Source: CBDCGV01 sp965216955 (GTDB lineage: Bacteria > Bacteroidota > Bacteroidia > Chitinophagales > JADIYW01). From it: a DNA stretch of 64,000 nt. Of this stretch, positions 43,271 to 51,509 are shown piece after piece. The notes beneath the pieces were generated by a model. It saw only the letters and a program-made list of their open reading frames with translations, was not told the DNA's origin and did not search any database. Where the stretch lies: positions 1 through 64,000 of the forward strand of contig CBDCGV010000018.1 of assembly GCA_965216955.1 (NCBI GenBank). The letters are read 5' to 3'. The position numbers were made by a program, and so were the translations under genes. Each line of letters starts with the position of its first letter. Position 1 is the first letter of the stretch.

Positions 43271-44521
43271 ATGCTAATTAATAAGAGAAAAATAATTAAT
43301 GATCCTATTTACGGATTTATCTCTATTCCGTCTGATTTGGTCTTTGACGTGATCCAACATCCGTTTTTTCAACGTTTGAGAAGGATTAAACAGTTAGGGC
43401 TTGCTGATTTAGTTTATCCGGGGGCCTCACATACTAGATTTCATCATAGTTTAGGCGCCTTACATTTAATGAGAAGAGCTTTGGATGTATTGATAGCTAA
43501 AGGGCATAAAATTTCTGAAGAAGAAGAGGAAGCTGCAATCCTAGCCATTCTATTACATGATATAGGACACGGTCCATTTTCGCATTCCTTAGAACATTCA
43601 ATAATTAAAAGTGTAAATCACGAGGCTATTTCATTACTGTTTTTTGACTATTTCAATAACCTTTCTTCCGGGAAATTGGAAATGGCTAAAGAAATTTTCT
43701 TAGGAACTTATCATAAAAAATTTCTGCATCAGTTGGTGAGTAGTCAATTGGATGTTGATCGTTTAGATTATTTGAATAGAGATAGTTTTTACACAGGAGT
43801 TTCTGAAGGAGTAATTGGATATGATAGGATTATAGAAATGCTGAATGTAGTCGATAGTAATTTAGTAGTAGAAGAGAAAGGTATCTATTCAATTGAAAAA
43901 TTTATCGTTTCTAGAAGATTAATGTATTGGCAGGTTTACCTCCATAAAACGTCTATTTGTGCTGAACAGATGCTTATAAAATCACTTGAAAGAGCGAGAA
44001 CATTGAAAAAAAATGATGCGTTAGCGATTAATAATACCAATCTGGAGTTTTTTATGCTAAATGATGCGAACATCGAAGATTTTAAAACAGATAAGTCTTT
44101 ATTAGAAAAGTTTGCTTCGCTGGATGATTCAGATGTGGTTTTTGCTTTAAAAAAATGGAAGCAATCAGAAGATCTTTTATTAAGTTTTTTATCAAATGCG
44201 CTTTTAAATAGATCGCTTTTTAAAATTGAGTTTATAGATGAGCAGGCGCTTGATTTTAAAGTTGATGAGATAAAAAGCAGTTTAGTTGATAAAATTGATT
44301 TAAAAGAAGACATTTTAAACCAGTTGATCTTTTATGGAAATGCACATAATGAAGCGTATAAATCATTTGATGAAGAAATACTCATTTATTTAAAAAATGG
44401 TGCTGTAAAAAGTATTTTGGAAGTTTCCGAGCATCTGAATTTTAGTAAGCTTTCAAAGCCCGTATCTAAGCATTATGTCTGCTATCCAAAGCAAATCGAA
44501 AAGCTCAAAGCATTTTTGTAA
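43271..44521 (+). CDS. HD-domain phosphohydrolase (SAMHD1/dGTPase-like)
   Basis: The ATG at 43271 (MLINKRKIINDPIYGFISIP) is preferred over a TTG at 43262. The HD motif is in ILLHDIGHGPFSHSLEHSII, with the upstream His in HTRFHHSLGALHLM. SQLDVDRLDYLNRDSFYTGV is the following family signature. The family includes dNTP triphosphohydrolases, but many bacterial members are uncharacterised. It is divergent from porX, separated by about 170 bases. Confidence 0.88.
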   Translation: MLINKRKIINDPIYGFISIPSDLVFDVIQHPFFQRLRRIKQLGLADLVYPGASHTRFHHSLGALHLMRRALDVLIAKGHKISEEEEEAAILAILLHDIGHGPFSHSLEHSIIKSVNHEAISLLFFDYFNNLSSGKLEMAKEIFLGTYHKKFLHQLVSSQLDVDRLDYLNRDSFYTGVSEGVIGYDRIIEMLNVVDSNLVVEEKGIYSIEKFIVSRRLMYWQVYLHKTSICAEQMLIKSLERARTLKKNDALAINNTNLEFFMLNDANIEDFKTDKSLLEKFASLDDSDVVFALKKWKQSEDLLLSFLSNALLNRSLFKIEFIDEQALDFKVDEIKSSLVDKIDLKEDILNQLIFYGNAHNEAYKSFDEEILIYLKNGAVKSILEVSEHLNFSKLSKPVSKHYVCYPKQIEKLKAFL

Positions 44522-44553
44522 TAGACTGTTATTTTATCTCTTTTATCAGGGGG

Positions 44554-44574
44554 TATTGTTTGAAATAAACAATA
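44554..44574 (+). terminator. Possible weak terminator between the HD hydrolase and the beta-helix gene
   Basis: An 8-bp AT-rich stem (TATTGTTT, loop GAAAT, AAACAATA) lies in the 88-base gap, followed by TATTTA. Confidence 0.35.
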
Positions 44575-44609
44575 TATTTAAACTATATTAACGATTACAA
44601 AATATAACT

Positions 44610-45926
44610 ATGAGAAAGAAACATCTTATTATCGGAATTTTTTGCTGTCTATTTTTTTTCAGTTGTGATGAAGATTCAGTAACTCCAGAAGCATCTAGCG
44701 ATGAGCCACAATCTAACTATCCTAATTTTTTGATTTTTGAACCTGGAGACGAGGAAGCGATCGAATTAGCGTTAATTAACTTGAAGGCCAATACCGATAT
44801 TTATCTTAAACAAGGAAGATATAATTTCGAAAATTTATCAATTCAAGGACCATTAGATAATATTCTTTTTAGAGGGGAAAATCCTAAAAAAACAATTCTT
44901 GATTTTTCTGGCCAAACTAGTGGTGGAGAAGGGTTCAGAGTAGACGATGTAACTAATTTCACAATCAGAGATATTAAATTGATCAATTCTACAGGAGATC
45001 TCATAAAGGTTAAAAGTTCTACGGGGGTAAATTTTATTAATATGCGCGCAATTTGGGAAGGGAAGCCATCTTCAGAAAATGGTGGCTATGGAATATATCC
45101 TGTTGAATGTAAAGATGTTTTGATTGATAGTTGTGTGGTAAGAGGAGCATCTGATGCTGGAATCTATGTGGGACAGACAATCGGTGCTATTGTAAGAAAC
45201 AACACCACCTACAATAATGTAGCTGGAATAGAAATTGAAAATACCCAAAACGCAGTAGTTTATAAAAATCGAACACATAGTAATACAGGTGGGCTTTTGG
45301 TTTTCGACCTTCCCAATTTATCGATAAATACTAATAATGTGAAAGTATATGATAATGCCGTGTTTAGTAATAATTATCGAAACTTTGCTCCTTCAGCATT
45401 GAGTTTTACTGGAGTAGGAAATGTGCCACCAGGAACTGGTATTATGATTTTAGCAGCGACGAATGTAGAAGTATACAATAATAATATTACTGATAATAAC
45501 ACTATGCCAGTAGGTATTGTAAGTACTTTTACAACGACTTTTGGAAGTAGTTCAGAATTTGAAAACGACTTAGATTTTGACCCATATCCGAGAGATATTT
45601 ATGTGCATGATAATTTTATTAAAAAACAAAACGATTTTCCTGAAGTCGCAATGGATCATGAGTTTGGTGGAATAATAATAGCCCTCCATACTGCACTTAA
45701 GTTTTTAGATAAAACAGGCACTTACTGGCGTCTACAAGAGGTTTTGCATGATGGTTACGTTGATGAAAGTAATCCAAATACAATTTGCATTCAAGAAGAC
45801 GAAAAGACAAGGTTTGTTAACTTTAATTTTGATGCGCTTTTTGATTTAGATTTAAATAATTTAGAAAGTATTGACCTTTTGAATATTGTTGAAACTGATA
45901 TAGAACCTTATGATTGCTCATTGTAG
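44610..45926 (+). CDS. Parallel beta-helix lipoprotein (TIGR03805-like)
   Basis: The 438-residue protein is a lipoprotein (lipobox in CCLFFFSCDED). Residues 70-370 form a right-handed beta-helix of repeated short strands, such as VTNFTIRDIKLINSTGDLIKVKSSTGVNF and VYNNNITDNNT. This type is usually followed by an SO2930-type haem protein, as here. The function is not known; polysaccharide interaction is suggested only by fold. Confidence 0.78.
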   Translation: MRKKHLIIGIFCCLFFFSCDEDSVTPEASSDEPQSNYPNFLIFEPGDEEAIELALINLKANTDIYLKQGRYNFENLSIQGPLDNILFRGENPKKTILDFSGQTSGGEGFRVDDVTNFTIRDIKLINSTGDLIKVKSSTGVNFINMRAIWEGKPSSENGGYGIYPVECKDVLIDSCVVRGASDAGIYVGQTIGAIVRNNTTYNNVAGIEIENTQNAVVYKNRTHSNTGGLLVFDLPNLSINTNNVKVYDNAVFSNNYRNFAPSALSFTGVGNVPPGTGIMILAATNVEVYNNNITDNNTMPVGIVSTFTTTFGSSSEFENDLDFDPYPRDIYVHDNFIKKQNDFPEVAMDHEFGGIIIALHTALKFLDKTGTYWRLQEVLHDGYVDESNPNTICIQEDEKTRFVNFNFDALFDLDLNNLESIDLLNIVETDIEPYDCSL

Positions 45927-45992
45927 TAGTCACTATTTTGAATTCAGCTTTTGATTAAAGGTGTTTGTAATGTTCAATAATAAAAATTAGCA

Positions 45993-47081
45993 ATGAAGCG
46001 CATACTGTTTTATTTTTTAATGTTAAGTGTAGTGTCATTGGTAACACATCGTTGTGGAGAAGATGAAATGGCAGGTCCCGAAGAACCACCTGTAGTGGAT
46101 CCGTATGCTTTTAAAGACAATCTTTCTGAGTATAATTTTTTTACTGGGGAAATGGTTGATTTAAACCCTGCGTCAGATTTAATCCCATATGATTTGACGA
46201 CATCATTGTTTACGGATTATGCCTATAAAGCTCGTTTTATTCAGATTCCTGAAGATTCCACTATACAATTTAAAGGAGATGGGTTGCTTGATTTTCCAAT
46301 TGGTACAATCATTATAAAAAACTTTTATTATTGGAATGATGAACGTGATAAAAGCCTTGGGAAGAAAGTTTTAGAAACTAGATTATTACAAAAAGATGAC
46401 GAAGGGGTTTGGAATGTTGCCGTTTATATATGGAACAATGCACAAACAGAGGCAACGAGAAAACAAACGGGAGCTGTCATTGCTCATTCTTGGATTAATA
46501 AAAGTGGAAAAACATTAAATATTGATTATGAGGTTCCTGGTGACAATGATTGTAAAGGTTGTCATAAACTAGATGCAAGGGTGATTCCTATTGGTCCAAA
46601 ATCACGAGCATTGAATAGGAACTTTGATTTTTCGGACGGTACATTCAATCAATTAGAAAAAATGAAAGATATGGGTGTTTTGGAAGGATTAACTTCTGCC
46701 TCTTTAGTTACAGTTTTGCCAGATTGGGAAGATGTTAGTGAATCTCTTGATAAAAGAGCGAGAGCTTATTTAGACATGAATTGTGCTCATTGTCATAATG
46801 CAAAGGCGGCCGCAAGTAATTCGGGACTTTTCTTAGAGTATGAACAAGCTAATTCAAATAACTTAGGTATATGTAAAAAGAATGTTTCTGGTGGGCCTGC
46901 ATCTGGAAAATTTCCAACAGATATAATTCCTGGAAGTGCAGATTCCTCGTTCTTATACATACGAATGAATTCGAATGAGACAGAGGTGGCAATGCCTGAA
47001 ATTGGGCGAACCATTATTCATACGGAAGGCGTTCAACTAATTGAAGATTGGATTAATAGCCTTTCTGGAAATTGCAATTAA
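45993..47081 (+). CDS. Dihaem cytochrome-c-like protein (SO2930/HNE_0200 family)
   Basis: The 362-residue exported protein has a signal-type N-terminus with a possible lipid-modified Cys (C21 in THRCGED). Two haem-attachment CxxCH motifs are seen: DCKGCHKLD (about residue 190) and MNCAHCHNAKA (about residue 265). The regions around them, including LYFEY-like LFLEYEQANSNN and the terminal GVQLIEDWI, fit the SO2930 family. It is 66 bases after the beta-helix lipoprotein, a pairing seen in other bacteria. A surface electron-transfer role is inferred. Confidence 0.8.
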   Translation: MKRILFYFLMLSVVSLVTHRCGEDEMAGPEEPPVVDPYAFKDNLSEYNFFTGEMVDLNPASDLIPYDLTTSLFTDYAYKARFIQIPEDSTIQFKGDGLLDFPIGTIIIKNFYYWNDERDKSLGKKVLETRLLQKDDEGVWNVAVYIWNNAQTEATRKQTGAVIAHSWINKSGKTLNIDYEVPGDNDCKGCHKLDARVIPIGPKSRALNRNFDFSDGTFNQLEKMKDMGVLEGLTSASLVTVLPDWEDVSESLDKRARAYLDMNCAHCHNAKAAASNSGLFLEYEQANSNNLGICKKNVSGGPASGKFPTDIIPGSADSSFLYIRMNSNETEVAMPEIGRTIIHTEGVQLIEDWINSLSGNCN

Positions 47082-47158
47082 ACACCATTTACAACTATAT
47101 TATTGATAGGCTCCACCAACTATTTATCTACTATCATAGTATGAGCTAAAGTAAATGT

Positions 47159-47166
47159 TATCTTTG
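47159..47166 (+). promoter_or_regulatory. Possible -7 box upstream of fabZ
   Basis: TATCTTTG matches the TAnnTTTG consensus exactly, about 49 bases upstream of the fabZ ATG. A -33 TTTG at standard spacing is not present. Confidence 0.3.
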
Positions 47167-47214
47167 CCAGATCAAGACTCAATGGATGTTTCTTTTAAAA
47201 AGATATGATAAACC

Positions 47215-47706
47215 ATGAAAGAAAAGGAAGTTTTAGAAGAGATTCCCCAATATAATGCACAAACAGAAACGATTTATGATGTCATAAAAATCAAGGAGTT
47301 ATTACCACATAGGTATCCTTTTCTCATGATTGACAAAATAATTGAGTTGTCTGACAACTATATCGTAGGAGTTAAAAACGTTACAGCAAATGAGCCTTAT
47401 TTTCAAGGGCACTTCCCTAATGATCCCATTATGCCTGGCGTATTACAGGTCGAATCTATGGCGCAAACAGGAGGGGTCTTAACACTCTTAATGCAAGAAG
47501 AGCCATCAAATTTTAGTACGTATTTTTTGAGAATCGAGCAATGCAAATTTAAAAAACCAGTGAGACCGGGAGACACTTTACTTATAAAAATGAAGCTTAC
47601 ACAGCCAATTCGAAGAGGCATATGTAAAATGGAAGGCGTAATATATGTTGGAAATGAAATTGTAACGGAGGCACAATTGGTCGCCAAAATATTTAAACCT
47701 CAATAA
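47215..47706 (+). CDS. fabZ: 3-hydroxyacyl-ACP dehydratase FabZ
   Basis: The 163-residue hot-dog-fold enzyme removes water from 3-hydroxyacyl-ACP in fatty-acid elongation. The family start is LLPHRYPFLMIDKI; the catalytic His and Glu are H66 in YFQGHFPNDPIMPG and E80 in QVESMAQTGG. An N-terminal extension of about 27 residues precedes the core. Many Bacteroidota fuse FabZ to LpxC; this copy is stand-alone and may be a second form. The ABC ATPase follows after 21 bases. Confidence 0.93.
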   Translation: MKEKEVLEEIPQYNAQTETIYDVIKIKELLPHRYPFLMIDKIIELSDNYIVGVKNVTANEPYFQGHFPNDPIMPGVLQVESMAQTGGVLTLLMQEEPSNFSTYFLRIEQCKFKKPVRPGDTLLIKMKLTQPIRRGICKMEGVIYVGNEIVTEAQLVAKIFKPQ

Positions 47707-47727
47707 GGCTTCAAATCTGAGCGTATT

Positions 47728-48351
47728 TTGAGTATTCTTTTAAAAGATATAGGAAAGCGGTATCAACGACGTTGGGTTTTTAAAAAACTAAATTTTTCTT
47801 TTGAAAATGGTAATCGTTATGCATTAAAAGGGGGAAATGGATCTGGGAAATCGACATTGCTCAAAATTTTATCAGGTGGGCTAGAACCTTCAACAGGAGA
47901 AATATTATGGGAAGGCAAGACTTTTAATCAATGTGAAAGCAACTACTTCAATAATATTGGTTTCTGTGCACCATATATTGATTTATTTGATTGGATGACA
48001 TTAAAAGAAATAGTTGATTTTCATTTCAAATGTATAGAACCTTTAAACAATTTAGATAATAGTTCAATATTCGAATTAATCGGTCTTCAGTCGCATCAAC
48101 ATAAGAGAATAGCTTCATTTTCTACAGGTATGCGACAACGCGTTAAGCTAGCTCTTACAATACTAGGAGGCTATAAAATAATATTTTTAGATGAGCCTAC
48201 CTCTAACCTTGATGAACAATCAAATAAGTGGTTTCATGAATTATTAGAAGCATATTTGGGAGCCCGACTTTTAGTTATTGCTTCTAATGATGCTTCCGAT
48301 TTGAGAGATTGCAATATCCTTTTAAATATTGAAGACTTCGCAAGATCATAG
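47728..48351 (+). CDS. Lone ABC transporter ATP-binding protein
   Basis: The 207-residue nucleotide-binding subunit has Walker A GGNGSGKST, signature FSTGMRQRVKLA and Walker B KIIFLDEPTSNLDE. The switch (H-loop) position reads LLVIASNDASDL, with Asn instead of the usual His. The start is TTG at 47728, since no ATG gives the expected N-terminus. No permease gene lies nearby; the CcmA/heme-exporter-like short form is a possibility. Substrate unknown. Confidence 0.85.
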   Translation: MSILLKDIGKRYQRRWVFKKLNFSFENGNRYALKGGNGSGKSTLLKILSGGLEPSTGEILWEGKTFNQCESNYFNNIGFCAPYIDLFDWMTLKEIVDFHFKCIEPLNNLDNSSIFELIGLQSHQHKRIASFSTGMRQRVKLALTILGGYKIIFLDEPTSNLDEQSNKWFHELLEAYLGARLLVIASNDASDLRDCNILLNIEDFARS

Positions 48352-48424
48352 TATTTCTAATTAATTGTCCTTAAAAAGTTTTTGAGTAGGGAATTAAAGT
48401 ATATAAGATTTTGTAATTTTAGAT

Positions 48425-49534
48425 ATGAGATTTTTTCTATATGCGTTTTTGGGGGCTACTTTTTTACTTTTTATAGGTTGTAAGAACGACGATTCCAATG
48501 AAGTTGCTTTCGAACATCCTTTGCAAGACATTGAAGATCAGTTGGATGAGTGGAATTGGGTCGATATTGAAGGAATGATTTGTCGAGATGGTTCTCCTAC
48601 TGGTATTGGTCTAAGAGTGGATAATCCAAAGAAATTAGCCATTTATATTAATGGCGGTGGAGCTTGTTTTAACGAGCTTACTTGTAATAGTAATCCAAGT
48701 AACTTTACTGAAGAGACTTTTTTTTCTTTCGAAGATGATTTGGCTCGAAGAGGAATTTTTAATATTGAAGATGATCGAAATCCATTAAAGGATTGGTCTT
48801 TTGTATTTATTCCATATTGTACAGGAGATGTGCATAGTGGAACAAAGTATAATGGCAAAGCCTTGGGCGTTAATGAGACGCAGCGTTTTGTCGGTGCATT
48901 TAATTTTAAAAAAGTGATGAGGTATATCGCTCCCTATTTTTTAAACAAGGGGGTAGAAGAAGTATTACTTTTTGGAGTAAGTGCAGGGGGATATGGTGTT
49001 TACATCAACTTTTTAGAGATCGTTAAATGGTTCCCCGATGTAAGAATGAATGTAATTAATGATTCTGGTCCTCTTTTTCAATTGGGGGAAGGATTTCCTT
49101 TGTGTTTACAAATTGGATTTGGTGTAGTTTTTGGGCTTCAAATTCCATTGGATTTATACGGTTGTTGTGATCCTTTTTCAGGATTGGCTAATGTTTTTGA
49201 ATATTCTGCACAAAAATACCCGCAACATAATTACGGCTTCATTTCTTCGTATGAAGATAGGATAAGTCGTTTCTTTTTGAGCTTTGGACAAAATGATTGT
49301 GGAGGAATAGAAGGCAATTCTGTACCGGCAGATATATTTAGAAATGCATTGGTAGATTTAAGAGATAACCTATTAAAACCTAAAACTACTTGGTCTACAT
49401 TTTATATTGAAGGTAATACTCATACAATGTTGGTTGATAGTGAACTGCTTTATGAGAGAGAGGTTGATGGCATGTACTTATATGAGTGGATGAATAGGCT
49501 TTTAGCTGGAGAGGTTATGCATGTTACTGAGTAA
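48425..49534 (+). CDS. Pectinacetylesterase-like (Notum-type) lipoprotein hydrolase
   Basis: The 369-residue lipoprotein has its lipid-modified Cys at C19 (LFIGCKND). It has an alpha/beta-hydrolase domain of the pectinacetylesterase/Notum type. The oxyanion segment is YINGGGACFNELTC, the nucleophile is S186 in LFGVSAGGYGVYI, and the C-terminal HTMLVD likely carries the catalytic His. Carboxylesterase activity on an acylated glycan or protein is plausible but unproven. An MBL-fold protein follows, separated by six bases. Confidence 0.82.
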   Translation: MRFFLYAFLGATFLLFIGCKNDDSNEVAFEHPLQDIEDQLDEWNWVDIEGMICRDGSPTGIGLRVDNPKKLAIYINGGGACFNELTCNSNPSNFTEETFFSFEDDLARRGIFNIEDDRNPLKDWSFVFIPYCTGDVHSGTKYNGKALGVNETQRFVGAFNFKKVMRYIAPYFLNKGVEEVLLFGVSAGGYGVYINFLEIVKWFPDVRMNVINDSGPLFQLGEGFPLCLQIGFGVVFGLQIPLDLYGCCDPFSGLANVFEYSAQKYPQHNYGFISSYEDRISRFFLSFGQNDCGGIEGNSVPADIFRNALVDLRDNLLKPKTTWSTFYIEGNTHTMLVDSELLYEREVDGMYLYEWMNRLLAGEVMHVTE

Positions 49535-49540
49535 TTGCCT

Positions 49541-50557
49541 ATGAAACGCTTATTATTAGCTTTTGTAGGTTTTATAGTCGTACTCTTTTTACTGCTTTTT
49601 AATTATCGCCCTGCTCCAAAGGAATTAACAAAGTACCTGGTAAAGCCTACTGCGAATAACAATCTTGAAGGAGAATTATTTGTTCAATTTTTAGGGAATA
49701 CAAATCTCTTATTTAGTGATGGAAAGACAGCTATACTTACGGATGGCTTTTTTTCCAGGCCTTCTGCTTTTAAAGTTCTTTTGGGTAAAGTGGCTCCCGA
49801 TGAACAAGAGATTAAAAGATGTTTAGAAAAGGCAGGTATTCAAAAGCTCGACGCAGTAATTCCTGTTCATTCTCATTTTGATCATGCGTTAGATGCTCCG
49901 GTGGTAGCTCGGATGACAGGAGCAAAATTAATCGGTTCAATGTCAACTTTTAATATTGGTAAAGGGTGTGGTTTACACGATACGATGATGATCATTCCTC
50001 CATTGAATAAAGCAATATCTATTGGTAAGTTTAAAATTACTTTTATTAAATCAGCGCATTGGCAATATCCTGATGAAAAGCAAAGAGAGCGATTACTGAA
50101 TTGCGAAATAACGAGTCCGTTAATTCCACCGGCTTCAATTTTTGATTATAAGGAAGGAGATAGTTATACGATTTTAATAGAATATGATTCTATTAAATTG
50201 GCTATTCAAGGGAGTGCGGGGTATAAGGAGGGAAGTATTCAAAATTTTGATGCAAACATACTTTTTGTTGCTATTGCAGGTTTAGAAGTTATGGATGAAA
50301 CATACAATCAAAATTATCAAGAACATTTAATAGAACCCTTAAGTCCGGAAATACTTGTTCCTATTCATTGGGATGATTTTACCATTAAGTTGGGAGCTCA
50401 ACCGAAAACAACCAATATGCTTTTTAATCTAAAATATGGAAGTAATCTGGGAAATGCTTTTAAAGAGATTGAACAAAGAAACCTAGGTAAGGGCAGAACT
50501 ATTAAGATTTTACCCCTTTGGGATCAAATAGAAATAAATACGCTGTTAACTAATTAG
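49541..50557 (+). CDS. Metallo-beta-lactamase-fold hydrolase, membrane-anchored
   Basis: The ATG at 49541 (MKRLLLAFVGFIVVLFLLLF) is preferred over a TTG six bases upstream and begins with a membrane anchor. The metal site is IPVHSHFDHALDAP (HxHxDH), with later His residues in KSAHWQYPDEK and ILVPIHWDDF. This resembles UlaG/ComEC-type or phospholipase-D-like MBL hydrolases; true beta-lactamase activity is not indicated. Probably co-transcribed with the preceding lipoprotein gene. Confidence 0.83.
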   Translation: MKRLLLAFVGFIVVLFLLLFNYRPAPKELTKYLVKPTANNNLEGELFVQFLGNTNLLFSDGKTAILTDGFFSRPSAFKVLLGKVAPDEQEIKRCLEKAGIQKLDAVIPVHSHFDHALDAPVVARMTGAKLIGSMSTFNIGKGCGLHDTMMIIPPLNKAISIGKFKITFIKSAHWQYPDEKQRERLLNCEITSPLIPPASIFDYKEGDSYTILIEYDSIKLAIQGSAGYKEGSIQNFDANILFVAIAGLEVMDETYNQNYQEHLIEPLSPEILVPIHWDDFTIKLGAQPKTTNMLFNLKYGSNLGNAFKEIEQRNLGKGRTIKILPLWDQIEINTLLTN

Positions 50558-50558
50558 A

Positions 50559-51011
50559 TTATAATAACCTGTCATCCCAAAAATACTCTTCAACATCAGC
50601 CAATTTTACCTTTTTGTCAAAGTCTGGATGTGCTGTATTTATTATATAATTGAATTCCTTGGGTATGATTACAGAAGGCACTTTTAATATTAAAGATGTT
50701 AGTTCATCATACCATTGACCACCTATTTTTTGAAGAACAGGGTAGGCTTCTATCGTCCTCCAATTCTTTGGTAATTCTTCAGCGCTCAATGTTGTACAAA
50801 TTTTACCAAGATCGTTAATTTTAATAACCATCATTTTATATGTAAAAGTAGGAGCAATAGATGCTCTATGAGCGACGAGTTCTAATGTAGACAAAGATCT
50901 GGAACTGCTTGTGTAAAGGACATATTGCTTATTGAAATTCCATCTATTGGCCACCCCCGAAGCCACTAACTTATTGGCAAATTTTGCTCTAACAATCCTA
51001 AAAACTTCCAT
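50559..51011 (-). CDS. RES-domain toxin (NAD+-degrading)
   Basis: The 150-residue protein matches the RES toxin family. VFRIVRAKFAN, ASGVANRWNF, YTSSSRSLSTLELVAHRA (with the conserved Arg/Ser/Glu positions) and the C-terminal PSVIIPKEFNYIINTAHPDF are characteristic. Characterised RES toxins hydrolyse NAD+. It lies three bases downstream of its predicted antitoxin, transcribed on the minus strand. Confidence 0.92.
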   Translation of the reverse strand: MEVFRIVRAKFANKLVASGVANRWNFNKQYVLYTSSSRSLSTLELVAHRASIAPTFTYKMMVIKINDLGKICTTLSAEELPKNWRTIEAYPVLQKIGGQWYDELTSLILKVPSVIIPKEFNYIINTAHPDFDKKVKLADVEEYFWDDRLL

Positions 51012-51014
51012 GCT

Positions 51015-51437
51015 TTAAGCATTGTCACCATACTCAATACCAGTAAGACGATCATCTATAAACTTTATACCACTGATTTTATTAAGATATTCAATAGGTT
51101 TTTTTGCTCCCAAATGAAAGTTTTCTTTATCTAACCAGTTGTTGAAATTTTCTTTACTTCCAAATACCTCAATACCATGTTTTATTAAGGATATCAGTAA
51201 AATAGTATGCTCTTGTAAATCTTCTTTTATATCTATTTTGGTATTCTTGTAGGTTCTGAACGTTTTCACATTTAGATTTAAAGATGCAGATAGTTTTTCA
51301 TCGCTTAAATCGGAAACCTTCTTTACAAGCTTTAAGTGAGAAGAGTTAATTTTATTCGCTTCTATTAAACTCAATACTTCCAGATCGCTAATTTGAACTG
51401 GTATGCTATTTAGTATTTTTGCTTCTGCTGCACTCAT
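51015..51437 (-). CDS. Xre/MbcA/ParS-type antitoxin of the RES toxin
   Basis: The ATG at 51437 (MSAAEAKILNSIP) is a sensible start; an upstream in-frame ATG would add 20 residues. The protein has an N-terminal helix-turn-helix-like segment and a C-terminal DUF2384 toxin-binding domain (EHTILLISLIKHGIEVFGSKENFNNWLDKEN, then PIEYL). The antitoxin precedes the toxin by three bases, the usual order of the Xre-RES family, and probably represses the pair's promoter. Confidence 0.92.
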   Translation of the reverse strand: MSAAEAKILNSIPVQISDLEVLSLIEANKINSSHLKLVKKVSDLSDEKLSASLNLNVKTFRTYKNTKIDIKEDLQEHTILLISLIKHGIEVFGSKENFNNWLDKENFHLGAKKPIEYLNKISGIKFIDDRLTGIEYGDNA

Positions 51438-51509
51438 AATAAAAACATTAAGGTAAATATACTCTTTTAAACGAGAATTTTTACCTTTTAGTTTCAAAGT
51501 AATATCTTT

